5,327 nt of DNA from an uncultured Collinsella sp. (GCA_900554255.1 USGN01000099.1:1-5327), one strand, 5' to 3'; numbered from the stretch's first letter, positions 1 to 5,327 are shown. Numbers and translations: made by a program. Notes: generated by a model from the letters alone, not told the origin.

Positions 1-34
1 CCAAACGTCAGCCTAACAGTTTTGAAACCCTAAT

Positions 35-60
35 TGGTAAAACTGTCAAGAGTTTTACCA
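35..60. promoter_or_regulatory. 10-bp perfect inverted repeat, possible operator
   Basis: The left arm TGGTAAAACT (35-44) and right arm AGTTTTACCA (51-60) are exact reverse complements around a 6-base spacer (45-50). A second perfect 8-bp inverted pair overlaps it: ACAGTTTT (16-23) with AAAACTGT (39-46). No T-run follows, so this does not look like a terminator. Its place just upstream of the extended -10 at 76-84, covering the likely -35 zone, fits a transcription-factor operator. Regulators of several families bind such dyads and I cannot tell which one. A remnant hairpin of the preceding transcript is the alternative. Confidence 0.5.
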
Positions 61-84
61 CGGCAATTCTGCCAGTGGTATAAA
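54..84 (+). promoter_or_regulatory. Candidate extended -10 promoter for glgB
   Basis: TG at 76-77, one base, then TATAAA at 79-84 gives a TGnTATAAA extended -10 element, five of six matches to the sigma-70 hexamer. A weak -35-like TTTACC lies at 54-59 with a long 19-base spacer. Extended -10 promoters tolerate poor -35 boxes. The -35 zone is inside the right arm of the inverted repeat 35-60, so a protein bound there would block polymerase. Transcription would begin near position 91 and leave a leader of about 200 bases before glgB. A second, weaker extended -10 (TG at 148-149, TATCGT at 151-156) is an alternative. Confidence 0.4.
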
Positions 85-170
85 CATGTCGCTTACCGAT
101 TAAACGCCCCCGCAAATCCACTTTCGTCCATAAAACTAACGTACAGGTGTTATCGTAGTTTCTGCCGAAA

Positions 171-280
171 GTTCCACCGAGCACGCGAGGTGGAACGAAT
201 CATAGAACTATCGCCGTCCCTTCGATTCGTGCAGCCTTGGACCTTTCGCATCTAGTCACCAAGGCAACACGCTGCCGCGT
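171..280 (+). promoter_or_regulatory. Tandem stem-loops in the glgB leader
   Basis: Four inverted repeats follow one another. GTTCCACC (171-178) pairs with GGTGGAAC (189-196), 8 bp with a 10-base loop. ACGAATC (195-201) pairs with GATTCGT (224-230), 7 bp. GCCTTGG (234-240) pairs with CCAAGGC (259-265), 7 bp. ACGC (269-272) pairs with GCGT (277-280), 4 bp. The first two share two bases, so they compete slightly. The last one ends just before the possible glgB starts at 282-297. Together they suggest a structured 5' untranslated RNA. I do not recognise a named riboswitch class. Individually such stems can arise by chance, and no covariation can be seen from one sequence. Confidence 0.4.
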
Positions 281-296
281 CATGATGGGATCAAAC

Positions 297-2561
297 GTGA
301 GCGATACAAAGCTAAAGCCAGCAACCAAAAAGCCTGCTACCCGTAAAGCCGCCCCGCACGCACCGGAGCTCTCCAAGGACGATGTCTACCTGTTTGGTAC
401 CGGCACGTGGGAGCGCAGCTGGGAAAAGATGGGCGCTCACCCCGACACGCAGAACCGTACGCGCGGCTGGCGCTTTTGCGTTTGGGCGCCCGACGTAAAG
501 AGCGTCCACGTCATTGGCGAATTTAACGACTGGGATGAGGAAGCCAACCCGCTGGTGCCCGTGCATACGAGCGCTATTTGGGAAGGCTTTATTCCTGGGG
601 CCGAGCAGGGCCAGCTCTATAAATATCTCATCGAGACCAACGAGGGCGAGAAGCTCTACAAGGCCGATCCGTACGCCTTTAAGGCCGAGTGCCCTCCGGG
701 AACGGCCAGCGTGCTGTGGACCCTCGATGGCTACCAGTGGAACGACGCCGCCTGGCTCAAGCGCCGCGCCGGCCACAACCATATGTCGCAGCCCCTTAAC
801 ATCTACGAGGTGCACATTGGCTCGTGGAAGCGCCACGGCGACGCACCGCAGGGCGCGACGGACGAGTACGGCAACTACCCCGGCCCCATGGACCCCTTCC
901 CCGCGCAGCGCGGCGAGTTTTACACCTACGACGACCTGTCGGTGGAGCTCGTGGACTACGTGCGCGACATGGGCTACACGCATATCGAGGTCATGCCGCT
1001 TATGGAGCATCCCTTCGATGGCTCATGGGGCTACCAGACGACCGGCTACTATGCCGCCACGTCGCGCTATGGCAACCCGCAGCAGCTCATGCACTTTATC
1101 GATGCGTGCCACGAGGCGGGTATCGGCGTGATTATGGACTGGGTGCCCGGCGGTTTTTGCGCCGACTCCCACGGCCTTGCCACCTTTAACGGCCACATGC
1201 TGTTTGAGCACGAGATTCACCCCAACTGGGGCACGCATAAGTTTGACTTCGCCCGCGGCGAGGTCCGCTCCTTCCTGGTCTCCAACGTGCTGTACTGGCT
1301 CGAGAACTTCCACGTGGACGGCATCCGCATGGACGGCGTGTCCAGCATGCTGTACCTCAACTTTGGCATCGACGATCCGGGCCAAAAGAAGTTCAACAAG
1401 TACGGTACCGAGGAGGACCTGGACGCCAGCGCATTTATCCGCCAGGTCAACTGCGCCGTGGAGGCTCACTACCCCGACGTGATGATGATGGCCGAGGAGT
1501 CCACCGCGTGGCCGCTCGTGACCTATCCGCCGCAGGACGGCGGCCTGGGCTTCCACTACAAGTGGGACATGGGCTGGATGAACGACACCCTGCACTACAT
1601 GCAGACCGATTTTCCGTGGCGCCCCGGCAACCACGGGCTGCTCACGTTCTCCATCATGTATGCCTTTACCGAGAACTTTATTTGCCCGCTGAGCCACGAC
1701 GAGGTCGTGCACGGCAAGTGCTCGCTCATCGGCCGCATGCCGGGCGACTGGTGGCGCCAGTTTGCCGGCCTGCGCACGCTCGCCTTCTACCAGATGACGC
1801 ACCCCGGTGCCAAGCTCAACTTTATGGGCAACGAGATCGGCCAGTTTATCGAGTGGCGCTACTACGAGTCCATCCAGTGGTTCCTGACCGAGGAGTACGA
1901 AACCCACAAGCATCATCAGGCGTTTATCAAGGCGCTCAACCACCTGTACACCGCCGAGCCCGCCCTGTACGAGCGCGGCTACACCGACGACGGCTTCACC
2001 TGGATCGACGCTGACAACTCCAAGCAGTCCATCGTGAGCTTTGTACGCCAGGGCGAGGACGTTGATGACGACCTGGTGATCCTGATCAACTTTGATCCGG
2101 CGAGCTACGAGAGCTTCCGCGTGGGCGTGCCGCGCGAGGGTGACTGGGAGGTCATCTTCGATTCTGACCGTCCCGAGTTTGGCGGCAGCGGCTACGCCGG
2201 CGAGGAGCCCTACACCTGCTCGAGCGAGCCCTATCCCTGGAACGGGCAGATGGACTCCATCGAGATGAAGGTGCCCGGTCTGGCAGGCGTAGTGCTTAAA
2301 CGCCGCGGTCCCAGCAGCTATAAGCCGCCCGTGGTTAAGGAGCCCAAGAAGGCGACGCGCAAGCGTGCGTCCTCGGTAAAGCCCAAGACCGCAGCTACTA
2401 AGAAGGCTCCGGCTAAGACGAAGGCCACGACGACCAAGGCCAAGGCCAAGACCGCCGCAAAGCCCGCTGCTAAGGCTACCGCGGCCAAGAAGCCGGCTGC
2501 CAAAAAGGCCGCTACCAAGGCAAAGTCTGCTTCTGTTAAGTCGTCTGCCAAGGATGCGTAA
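297..2561 (+). CDS. glgB: 1,4-alpha-glucan (glycogen) branching enzyme GlgB with H1-like C-terminal tail
   Basis: This enzyme (EC 2.4.1.18) cuts alpha-1,4 glucan chains and rejoins them by alpha-1,6 bonds in cytosolic glycogen synthesis. Numbered from GTG 297 (754 aa), residues about 55-140 form a CBM48 domain (WAPDVKSV, GEFNDW), about 165-560 the GH13 barrel, and about 575-668 the C-terminal beta domain. Signatures are GSWGYQTTGYYA (242-253), nucleophile D346 in GIRMDGVSSMLY, acid/base E400 in AEEST, and H467-D468 in LSHDEVVHGK. Region I reads DWVPGGF (281-287), with Gly286 where the family normally has His. Residues 671-754 are a Lys/Ala-rich tail. E. coli GlgB has 728 residues with an extra N-terminal domain that this protein lacks. 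The start is uncertain: GTG 297 has a weak TGGGA (286-290) six bases upstream, ATG 282 or 285 have no ribosome binding site, and TTG 237 is unlikely. The function is secure and the start is not. Confidence 0.95.
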   Translation: MSDTKLKPATKKPATRKAAPHAPELSKDDVYLFGTGTWERSWEKMGAHPDTQNRTRGWRFCVWAPDVKSVHVIGEFNDWDEEANPLVPVHTSAIWEGFIPGAEQGQLYKYLIETNEGEKLYKADPYAFKAECPPGTASVLWTLDGYQWNDAAWLKRRAGHNHMSQPLNIYEVHIGSWKRHGDAPQGATDEYGNYPGPMDPFPAQRGEFYTYDDLSVELVDYVRDMGYTHIEVMPLMEHPFDGSWGYQTTGYYAATSRYGNPQQLMHFIDACHEAGIGVIMDWVPGGFCADSHGLATFNGHMLFEHEIHPNWGTHKFDFARGEVRSFLVSNVLYWLENFHVDGIRMDGVSSMLYLNFGIDDPGQKKFNKYGTEEDLDASAFIRQVNCAVEAHYPDVMMMAEESTAWPLVTYPPQDGGLGFHYKWDMGWMNDTLHYMQTDFPWRPGNHGLLTFSIMYAFTENFICPLSHDEVVHGKCSLIGRMPGDWWRQFAGLRTLAFYQMTHPGAKLNFMGNEIGQFIEWRYYESIQWFLTEEYETHKHHQAFIKALNHLYTAEPALYERGYTDDGFTWIDADNSKQSIVSFVRQGEDVDDDLVILINFDPASYESFRVGVPREGDWEVIFDSDRPEFGGSGYAGEEPYTCSSEPYPWNGQMDSIEMKVPGLAGVVLKRRGPSSYKPPVVKEPKKATRKRASSVKPKTAATKKAPAKTKATTTKAKAKTAAKPAAKATAAKKPAAKKAATKAKSASVKSSAKDA
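2307..2558 (+). other. Low-complexity Lys/Ala histone-H1-like tail of GlgB
   Basis: The last 84 residues of GlgB contain 24 Lys, 24 Ala and 2 Arg, with only one Glu and one Asp and no aromatic residue after Tyr675. Short units such as KPAAK, AAKKPAAKKAATKAK and KAKAK resemble the C-terminal tails of histone H1 and of actinobacterial HU proteins. It must be disordered and strongly basic. Alanine codons here are spread over GCT (9), GCC (8), GCG (4) and GCA (3), unlike the clear GCC preference of the enzyme body. The reading frame runs on without a break from the last beta domain, so this is part of the same protein. Binding to nucleic acid, polyphosphate or another acidic partner is inference. 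Confidence 0.85.
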
Positions 2562-2655
2562 CAAAACCGTTACAGCTGTAATTACCCGCACCGCCGGGGC
2601 GTAGGATGTAAGTCATAACCGTTCCGGGAGAAACATCCCCGGGGGAAAGGAACGT
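2562..2655 (+). promoter_or_regulatory. glgB-glgP intergenic region with RBS hairpin
   Basis: This 94-base gap has a 12-bp perfect palindrome, TTACAGCTGTAA (2570-2581), soon after the glgB stop. Nearer glgP, CGTTCC (2620-2625) can pair with GGAACG (2649-2654), which would bury the AAAGGA ribosome binding site (2646-2651). A competing inner stem, CCGGG (2624-2628) with CCCGG (2638-2642), would leave that site free. No T-run follows either stem, so neither is a convincing terminator. I found no good -35/-10 pair. Read-through from glgB with local control of glgP translation is the simplest reading. Confidence 0.4.
2646..2651 (+). promoter_or_regulatory. glgP ribosome binding site
   Basis: AAAGGA lies four bases before ATG 2656, rather close but purine-rich and the best in the gap. 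It lies partly within the right arm (2649-2654) of a possible hairpin and could be masked by it. Confidence 0.6.
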
Positions 2656-5082
2656 ATGAATAAGATCTTCGACAACAAGCAGGAGTTTACCGAGCTCTAT
2701 CGCGATGCCGTCATGAGCATCAGCGGCAAGAGCGTCGAGGCCGCCAGCGACCTCGACCGCTTTAACGCCCTGGCCAAGCTCGTGGCCGAGAAGGCGCGCA
2801 CCGTTGCCACCAAGAGCGACGCCCGTGCGGCGTCCGAGGGCAAAAAGCGCGTGTACTACTTCTCGATCGAGTTTTTGATCGGCCGCCTGCTCGACAACTA
2901 CCTGCTCAACTTTGGCGTGCGCGACATGGTCGCCGAGGCGCTCGACGACATGGGCTTCGATCTGTCCGTCATCGAGAACCAGGAGCCCGATCCGGCTCTG
3001 GGCAACGGCGGCCTGGGCCGTCTGGCCGCGTGCTTCCTGGATTCCATGGCAGCCGAGGGCATTGCCGGCTACGGCAACGGCATGCGCTACCGCTACGGCC
3101 TGTTTAAGCAGGAGATTGTCAACGGCAGCCAGGTGGAGGCCACCGACGAGTGGCTCACCCACGGCTATCCCTGGGAGGTCCGTCGCCAGGACAAGGCCGT
3201 GACCATCAAGTTTGGTGGCCGTGTTGAGGGCTTTGAGGAGGACGGCCGCACGTTCTACCGCACGGTGGATACGCAGGACATCCTGGCCGTCCCTTATGAC
3301 ATTCCCGTCGTGGGCTATGCCGGCGAGACCGTCAACAAGCTGCGCGTTTGGGCCGCCGAGCCGGTCGAGGAGCACTTCGATCTGGAGGCCTTTAACCGCG
3401 GCGACTACGCCCTGGCCGATGCCGAGCGCGCCGAGGCCGAGGCCATCAGCGCCATCCTCTACCCCAACGACGCCGGCGAGCACGGCCGTCTGCTGCGCCT
3501 GAAGCAGGAGTACCTGTTTGTCTCGGCCGGCATCTACAGCCTGCTCGACACCTTTGAGAAGGAGCACGGCGCGAACTGGGAGCTGCTGCCGCAGTTTGTG
3601 GCCATCCACACCAACGACACGCATCCCGCCATGTGCGGCCCCGAGCTCATGCGTATCCTCATCGACGAGAAGAAGCTCGAGTGGGACGACGCCTGGAACA
3701 TCGTGACGCAGGTCGTGAGCTACACCAACCACACCATCCTGCCCGAGGCTCTGGAGAAGTGGCCCATCGGCACGTTCTCCAAGCTCCTCCCCCGCGTGTA
3801 CCAGATCATCGACGAGATCAGCCGTCGTTGGCACGAGTCGTTCGACACCACTCAGGAGGGCTGGCAGGAGCGTCTGCGCCAGACCGCCATCCTGTGGGAC
3901 GGCGAGATTCGCATGGCCAACCTGTCCGTGATCTGCAGCCACAGCGTCAACGGCGTGGCCAAGATCCACTCCGACATCATCAAGAACATCGTGCTCAAGG
4001 ACTTCTATGCCCTGACGCCCGAGAAGTTCAACAACAAGACCAACGGCATCTCGCACCGTCGCTTCTTTGCCGAGGCCAACCCCACATACGCCAAGCTCGT
4101 CACCGAGGCCATTGGCGACGGCTGGCTCAAGGACGCCTTTGAGCTGGAGAAGCTCAAGGAGTTTAAGGACGACACCGAGTTCCTGAAGGCCGTGGGTGCC
4201 TCCAAGCGCGCCAACAAGGAGCGCCTGGCCGCCTACGTCAAGGCCGAGACCGGTCTGGTTATCGACCCCAACACCGTCTTCGATGTCCAGGTAAAGCGCT
4301 TCCATGCCTACAAGCGCCAGCTCATGAACATCATGAAGGTGATGGACATCTACAACCGTCGCATCGCCGATCCCAACTTCCACGTGACGCCGACGACCTT
4401 CATCTTTAGCGGCAAGGCCGCCTCGAGCTACACCTTCGCCAAGGAGACCATCCGCCTCATTAATTCCGTGGCCGACGTCATCAACAACGACCCGCGCGTC
4501 AACGAGGTCATGAAGGTCTGCTTTATCCCCAACTTCCGCGTGAGTAACGCTCAGCTCATCTACCCTGCCGCCGAGATCTCGGAGCAGATCTCCACGGCCG
4601 GCAAGGAGGCCTCAGGCACGTCCAACATGAAGCTCATGATGAACGGCGCCATTACGCTGGGCACCCTCGACGGCGCCAACATCGAGATCGCCGACCTGGC
4701 CGGCCGCGAGAACGAGGCCATCTTTGGCCTGACCGCCCCCGAGGTCGAGCAGCTCTGGGCATCGAACAGCTACTTTGCATGGGATACCCTCAACGGCGAC
4801 CGCGAGCGTCTGGGCCGCGTGATGGACGAGCTTAAGGACAACACCTTTGCGGGTCTTTCGGGCAACTTTGAGAGCATCTACAACGAGCTCATGAACAACA
4901 ACGACCCCGACCTGGTTATGGCCGATTTCCGCAGCTACGTGGATGCGTGGGAGAAGCTCACGAACAGCTACGGCGACCAGGAGACCTGGAACCGCAAGGC
5001 GCTGCTCAACACCGCCTCCTCTGGCTGGTTCTCGAGCGACCGCACCATTCGCGAGTATCGAGACGAGATCTGGCACGCGTAA
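2656..5082 (+). CDS. glgP: Glycogen/alpha-glucan phosphorylase (GT35)
   Basis: This PLP-dependent enzyme (EC 2.4.1.1) uses phosphate to release glucose-1-phosphate from the non-reducing ends of glycogen or maltodextrin in the cytosol. The 808-residue length fits bacterial GlgP/MalP. Family signatures are in order: YFSIEFLIGR (68-77), DPALGNGGLGRLAACFLDS (112-130), HTNDTHP (318-324), NHTILPEALEKWP (358-370), NNKTNGISHRRF (459-470), VKRFHAYKRQ (546-555), and EASGTSNMKLMMNGA (651-665), in which Lys659 is the PLP Schiff-base lysine by homology. GTLDGAN follows at 669-675. No frameshift or missing catalytic motif is seen. ATG 2656 is preceded by AAAGGA at 2646-2651, which supports this start. It lies 94 bases after glgB and 107 before glgC, so it is probably in one operon. 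The substrate preference (glycogen or maltodextrin) cannot be told from sequence. The glycogen genes on both sides favour the name glgP over malP. Confidence 0.96.
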   Translation: MNKIFDNKQEFTELYRDAVMSISGKSVEAASDLDRFNALAKLVAEKARTVATKSDARAASEGKKRVYYFSIEFLIGRLLDNYLLNFGVRDMVAEALDDMGFDLSVIENQEPDPALGNGGLGRLAACFLDSMAAEGIAGYGNGMRYRYGLFKQEIVNGSQVEATDEWLTHGYPWEVRRQDKAVTIKFGGRVEGFEEDGRTFYRTVDTQDILAVPYDIPVVGYAGETVNKLRVWAAEPVEEHFDLEAFNRGDYALADAERAEAEAISAILYPNDAGEHGRLLRLKQEYLFVSAGIYSLLDTFEKEHGANWELLPQFVAIHTNDTHPAMCGPELMRILIDEKKLEWDDAWNIVTQVVSYTNHTILPEALEKWPIGTFSKLLPRVYQIIDEISRRWHESFDTTQEGWQERLRQTAILWDGEIRMANLSVICSHSVNGVAKIHSDIIKNIVLKDFYALTPEKFNNKTNGISHRRFFAEANPTYAKLVTEAIGDGWLKDAFELEKLKEFKDDTEFLKAVGASKRANKERLAAYVKAETGLVIDPNTVFDVQVKRFHAYKRQLMNIMKVMDIYNRRIADPNFHVTPTTFIFSGKAASSYTFAKETIRLINSVADVINNDPRVNEVMKVCFIPNFRVSNAQLIYPAAEISEQISTAGKEASGTSNMKLMMNGAITLGTLDGANIEIADLAGRENEAIFGLTAPEVEQLWASNSYFAWDTLNGDRERLGRVMDELKDNTFAGLSGNFESIYNELMNNNDPDLVMADFRSYVDAWEKLTNSYGDQETWNRKALLNTASSGWFSSDRTIREYRDEIWHA

Positions 5083-5099
5083 AGGCCGCGAGCTCCCCT

Positions 5100-5114
5100 A
5101 TGCCAGCACGGCAT
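5100..5114 (+). other. Small hairpin after glgP
   Basis: ATGCC (5100-5104) pairs with GGCAT (5110-5114) around a 5-base loop. It comes 17 bases after the glgP stop and has no T-run. A minor element; it may act with the stronger hairpin just downstream in stabilising the glgP message end. Confidence 0.3.
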
Positions 5115-5118
5115 TACT

Positions 5119-5149
5119 CGACGGGCGTGACGCTGCGCCGCGCCCGTCG
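5119..5149 (+). terminator. Strong GC hairpin between glgP and glgC, possible partial terminator
   Basis: CGACGGGCG (5119-5127) and CGCCCGTCG (5141-5149) are exact reverse complements, a 9-bp GC-rich stem with a 13-base loop. Only a short TTT (5158-5160) follows, after a gap, so it is not a classical intrinsic terminator. It could weaken read-through into glgC, act with Rho, or protect the 3' end of glgP mRNA after processing. glgC follows only 40 bases later, and I found no clear promoter in between, so full termination here seems unlikely. Confidence 0.45.
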
Positions 5150-5170
5150 CTAATGGGTTTAAGAACATCG

Positions 5171-5197
5171 ATGACAGAAGGAGAAATCGATGAGTAA
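5171..5197 (+). other. 8-codon mini-ORF overlapping the glgC start
   Basis: ATG at 5171 opens a frame reading MTEGEIDE and stops at TAA 5195-5197, inside the second and third codons of glgC. It has no clear ribosome binding site of its own, and its codons include the glgC Shine-Dalgarno. The start lies within one copy of an ATCGATGA direct repeat whose other copy holds the true start. It may be chance, or a minor competing start. Confidence 0.2.
5176..5183 (+). promoter_or_regulatory. glgC ribosome binding site
   Basis: AGAAGGAG ends six bases before ATG 5190, a near-ideal Shine-Dalgarno and spacing. It settles the glgC start and is the strongest ribosome binding site in the window. Confidence 0.85.
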
Positions 5198-5327
5198 GAA
5201 AGAATGCATCGCGATGCTCCTCGCAGGAGGACAGGGCAGCCGATTGGGGGCACTCACCCAAAAGATCGCTAAGCCGGCGGTTAGCTTTGGTGGCAAGTTC
5301 CGCATTATCGACTTCTCGCTCTCCAAC
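5190..5327 (+). CDS. glgC: Glucose-1-phosphate adenylyltransferase GlgC, 5' part
   Basis: This enzyme (ADP-glucose pyrophosphorylase, EC 2.7.7.27) makes ADP-glucose and pyrophosphate from ATP and glucose-1-phosphate, the committed step of bacterial glycogen synthesis. Only the first 46 codons are in the window; the frame is open to the right edge. The visible part has the nucleotidyltransferase signature LAGGQGSRL (11-19), then AKPAV (27-31) and [14 protein letters not shown] (33-46), which match the GlgC N-terminus closely. The Gly-rich loop and Arg18 would contact the nucleotide, and Lys28 is in the conserved KPAV element. ATG 5190 is fixed by the Shine-Dalgarno at 5176-5183. A related GlgD-type subunit is the main alternative, but the full Gly-rich loop favours a catalytic GlgC. 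Allosteric sites and the C-terminal beta-helix lie outside the window. Confidence 0.93.
   Translation, partial: MSKKECIAMLLAGGQGSRLGALTQKIAKPAVSFGGKFRIIDFSLSN

Larger units (their letters stand above)
1..296 (+). promoter_or_regulatory. Non-coding upstream region of the glg cluster
   Basis: This stretch has no convincing gene. It is more AT-rich than the coding sequence downstream. The one open frame through it (34-255) starts at TTG, has no ribosome binding site and a composition unlike a protein. The region holds, in order, a perfect inverted repeat (35-60), an extended -10 element (76-84), and a run of short perfect stem-loops (171-280) before the glgB start. I infer that it is the control region of glgB and probably of the whole cluster. 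The gene to the left is not visible, so part of the first bases could belong to that gene's 3' end. Confidence 0.6.

Noticed and set aside
187..200. T-box-like GGTGGAAC sequence in the leader
   Set aside because: It matches part of the T-box core, but the following CCGCG is absent, no specifier stem is seen, and these genes are not amino-acid related. It is better explained as one arm of the 171-196 stem.
34..255. 73-codon open frame before glgB
   Set aside because: TTG start, no ribosome binding site, runs through the promoter, dyad and leader stems, and shows no protein-like pattern.
237..296. Longer GlgB form starting at TTG 237 or ATG 282/285
   Set aside because: No ribosome binding site precedes any of them, and the TTG lies inside a leader stem. 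GTG 297 has a weak but correctly spaced purine stretch. ATG 282 or 285 cannot be fully excluded.
824..1189. Alternative-frame open reading frames within glgB and glgP on the + strand (for example 824-1189, 1508-2014, 3633-4142)
   Set aside because: Arg/Ala/Pro/Ser-rich shadows of the real frames without ribosome binding sites or recognisable motifs.
1023..2591. Long antisense open frame (522 codons) opposite glgB
   Set aside because: Its Val/Leu/Gly/His-rich translation is the usual shadow of strongly biased GC-rich codons. The + strand has clear GlgB motifs throughout.
2536..4383. Long antisense open frame (615 codons) opposite glgP
   Set aside because: It lies wholly opposite the well-supported glgP and its start has no context. 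The repetitive Val/Leu/Gly/His composition is a codon-bias artefact.
1..5327. Search for tRNA/rRNA genes, CRISPR arrays, insertion sequences and phage or defence genes
   Set aside because: No cloverleaf, regularly spaced repeats, transposase frames or terminal inverted repeats were seen. The window is almost fully taken up by glg genes.

Overview
The window is a GC-rich bacterial segment with one glycogen metabolism cluster, all on the + strand: a complete glycogen branching enzyme (glgB), a complete glycogen/alpha-glucan phosphorylase (glgP), and the first 46 codons of glucose-1-phosphate adenylyltransferase (glgC), which runs off the right edge. Strong GCC/AAG/CTG/GAG codon preference, high GC and the mixed style of these proteins suggest a high-GC gut Actinomycetota of the Coriobacteriia type, Collinsella-like. 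This is an inference from general sequence character, not from a marker gene.

Layout. Bases 1-296 hold no convincing gene and are visibly more AT-rich than the rest. They contain a perfect 10-bp inverted repeat (35-60), a good extended -10 element (76-84), and a chain of perfect stem-loops (171-280) leading up to the glgB start. I read this as a promoter/operator plus a structured leader RNA. glgB (297-2561) has the CBM48 and GH13 catalytic core, but carries an unusual Lys/Ala-rich, histone-H1-like tail of about 84 residues and a short basic N-terminus. It also has Gly where the first GH13 conserved region normally has His. A 94-base gap with possible RNA hairpins around the ribosome binding site leads to glgP (2656-5082), a standard GT35 phosphorylase with an intact PLP lysine. 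A 107-base gap holds a strong 9-bp GC hairpin (5119-5149). It is followed by a textbook Shine-Dalgarno and glgC (5190 onward), with an 8-codon mini-ORF overlapping the glgC start.

How the genes work together. GlgC makes ADP-glucose, the donor for glycogen synthase (not in the window). GlgB adds alpha-1,6 branches. GlgP releases glucose-1-phosphate from chain ends, which is also the GlgC substrate. The three are probably co-transcribed from the region upstream of glgB, with the intergenic hairpins possibly setting relative expression. I saw no RNA gene, mobile element, CRISPR array or wholly new gene system. The most unusual signals are the H1-like tail on GlgB, the region I substitution, and the structured upstream region.
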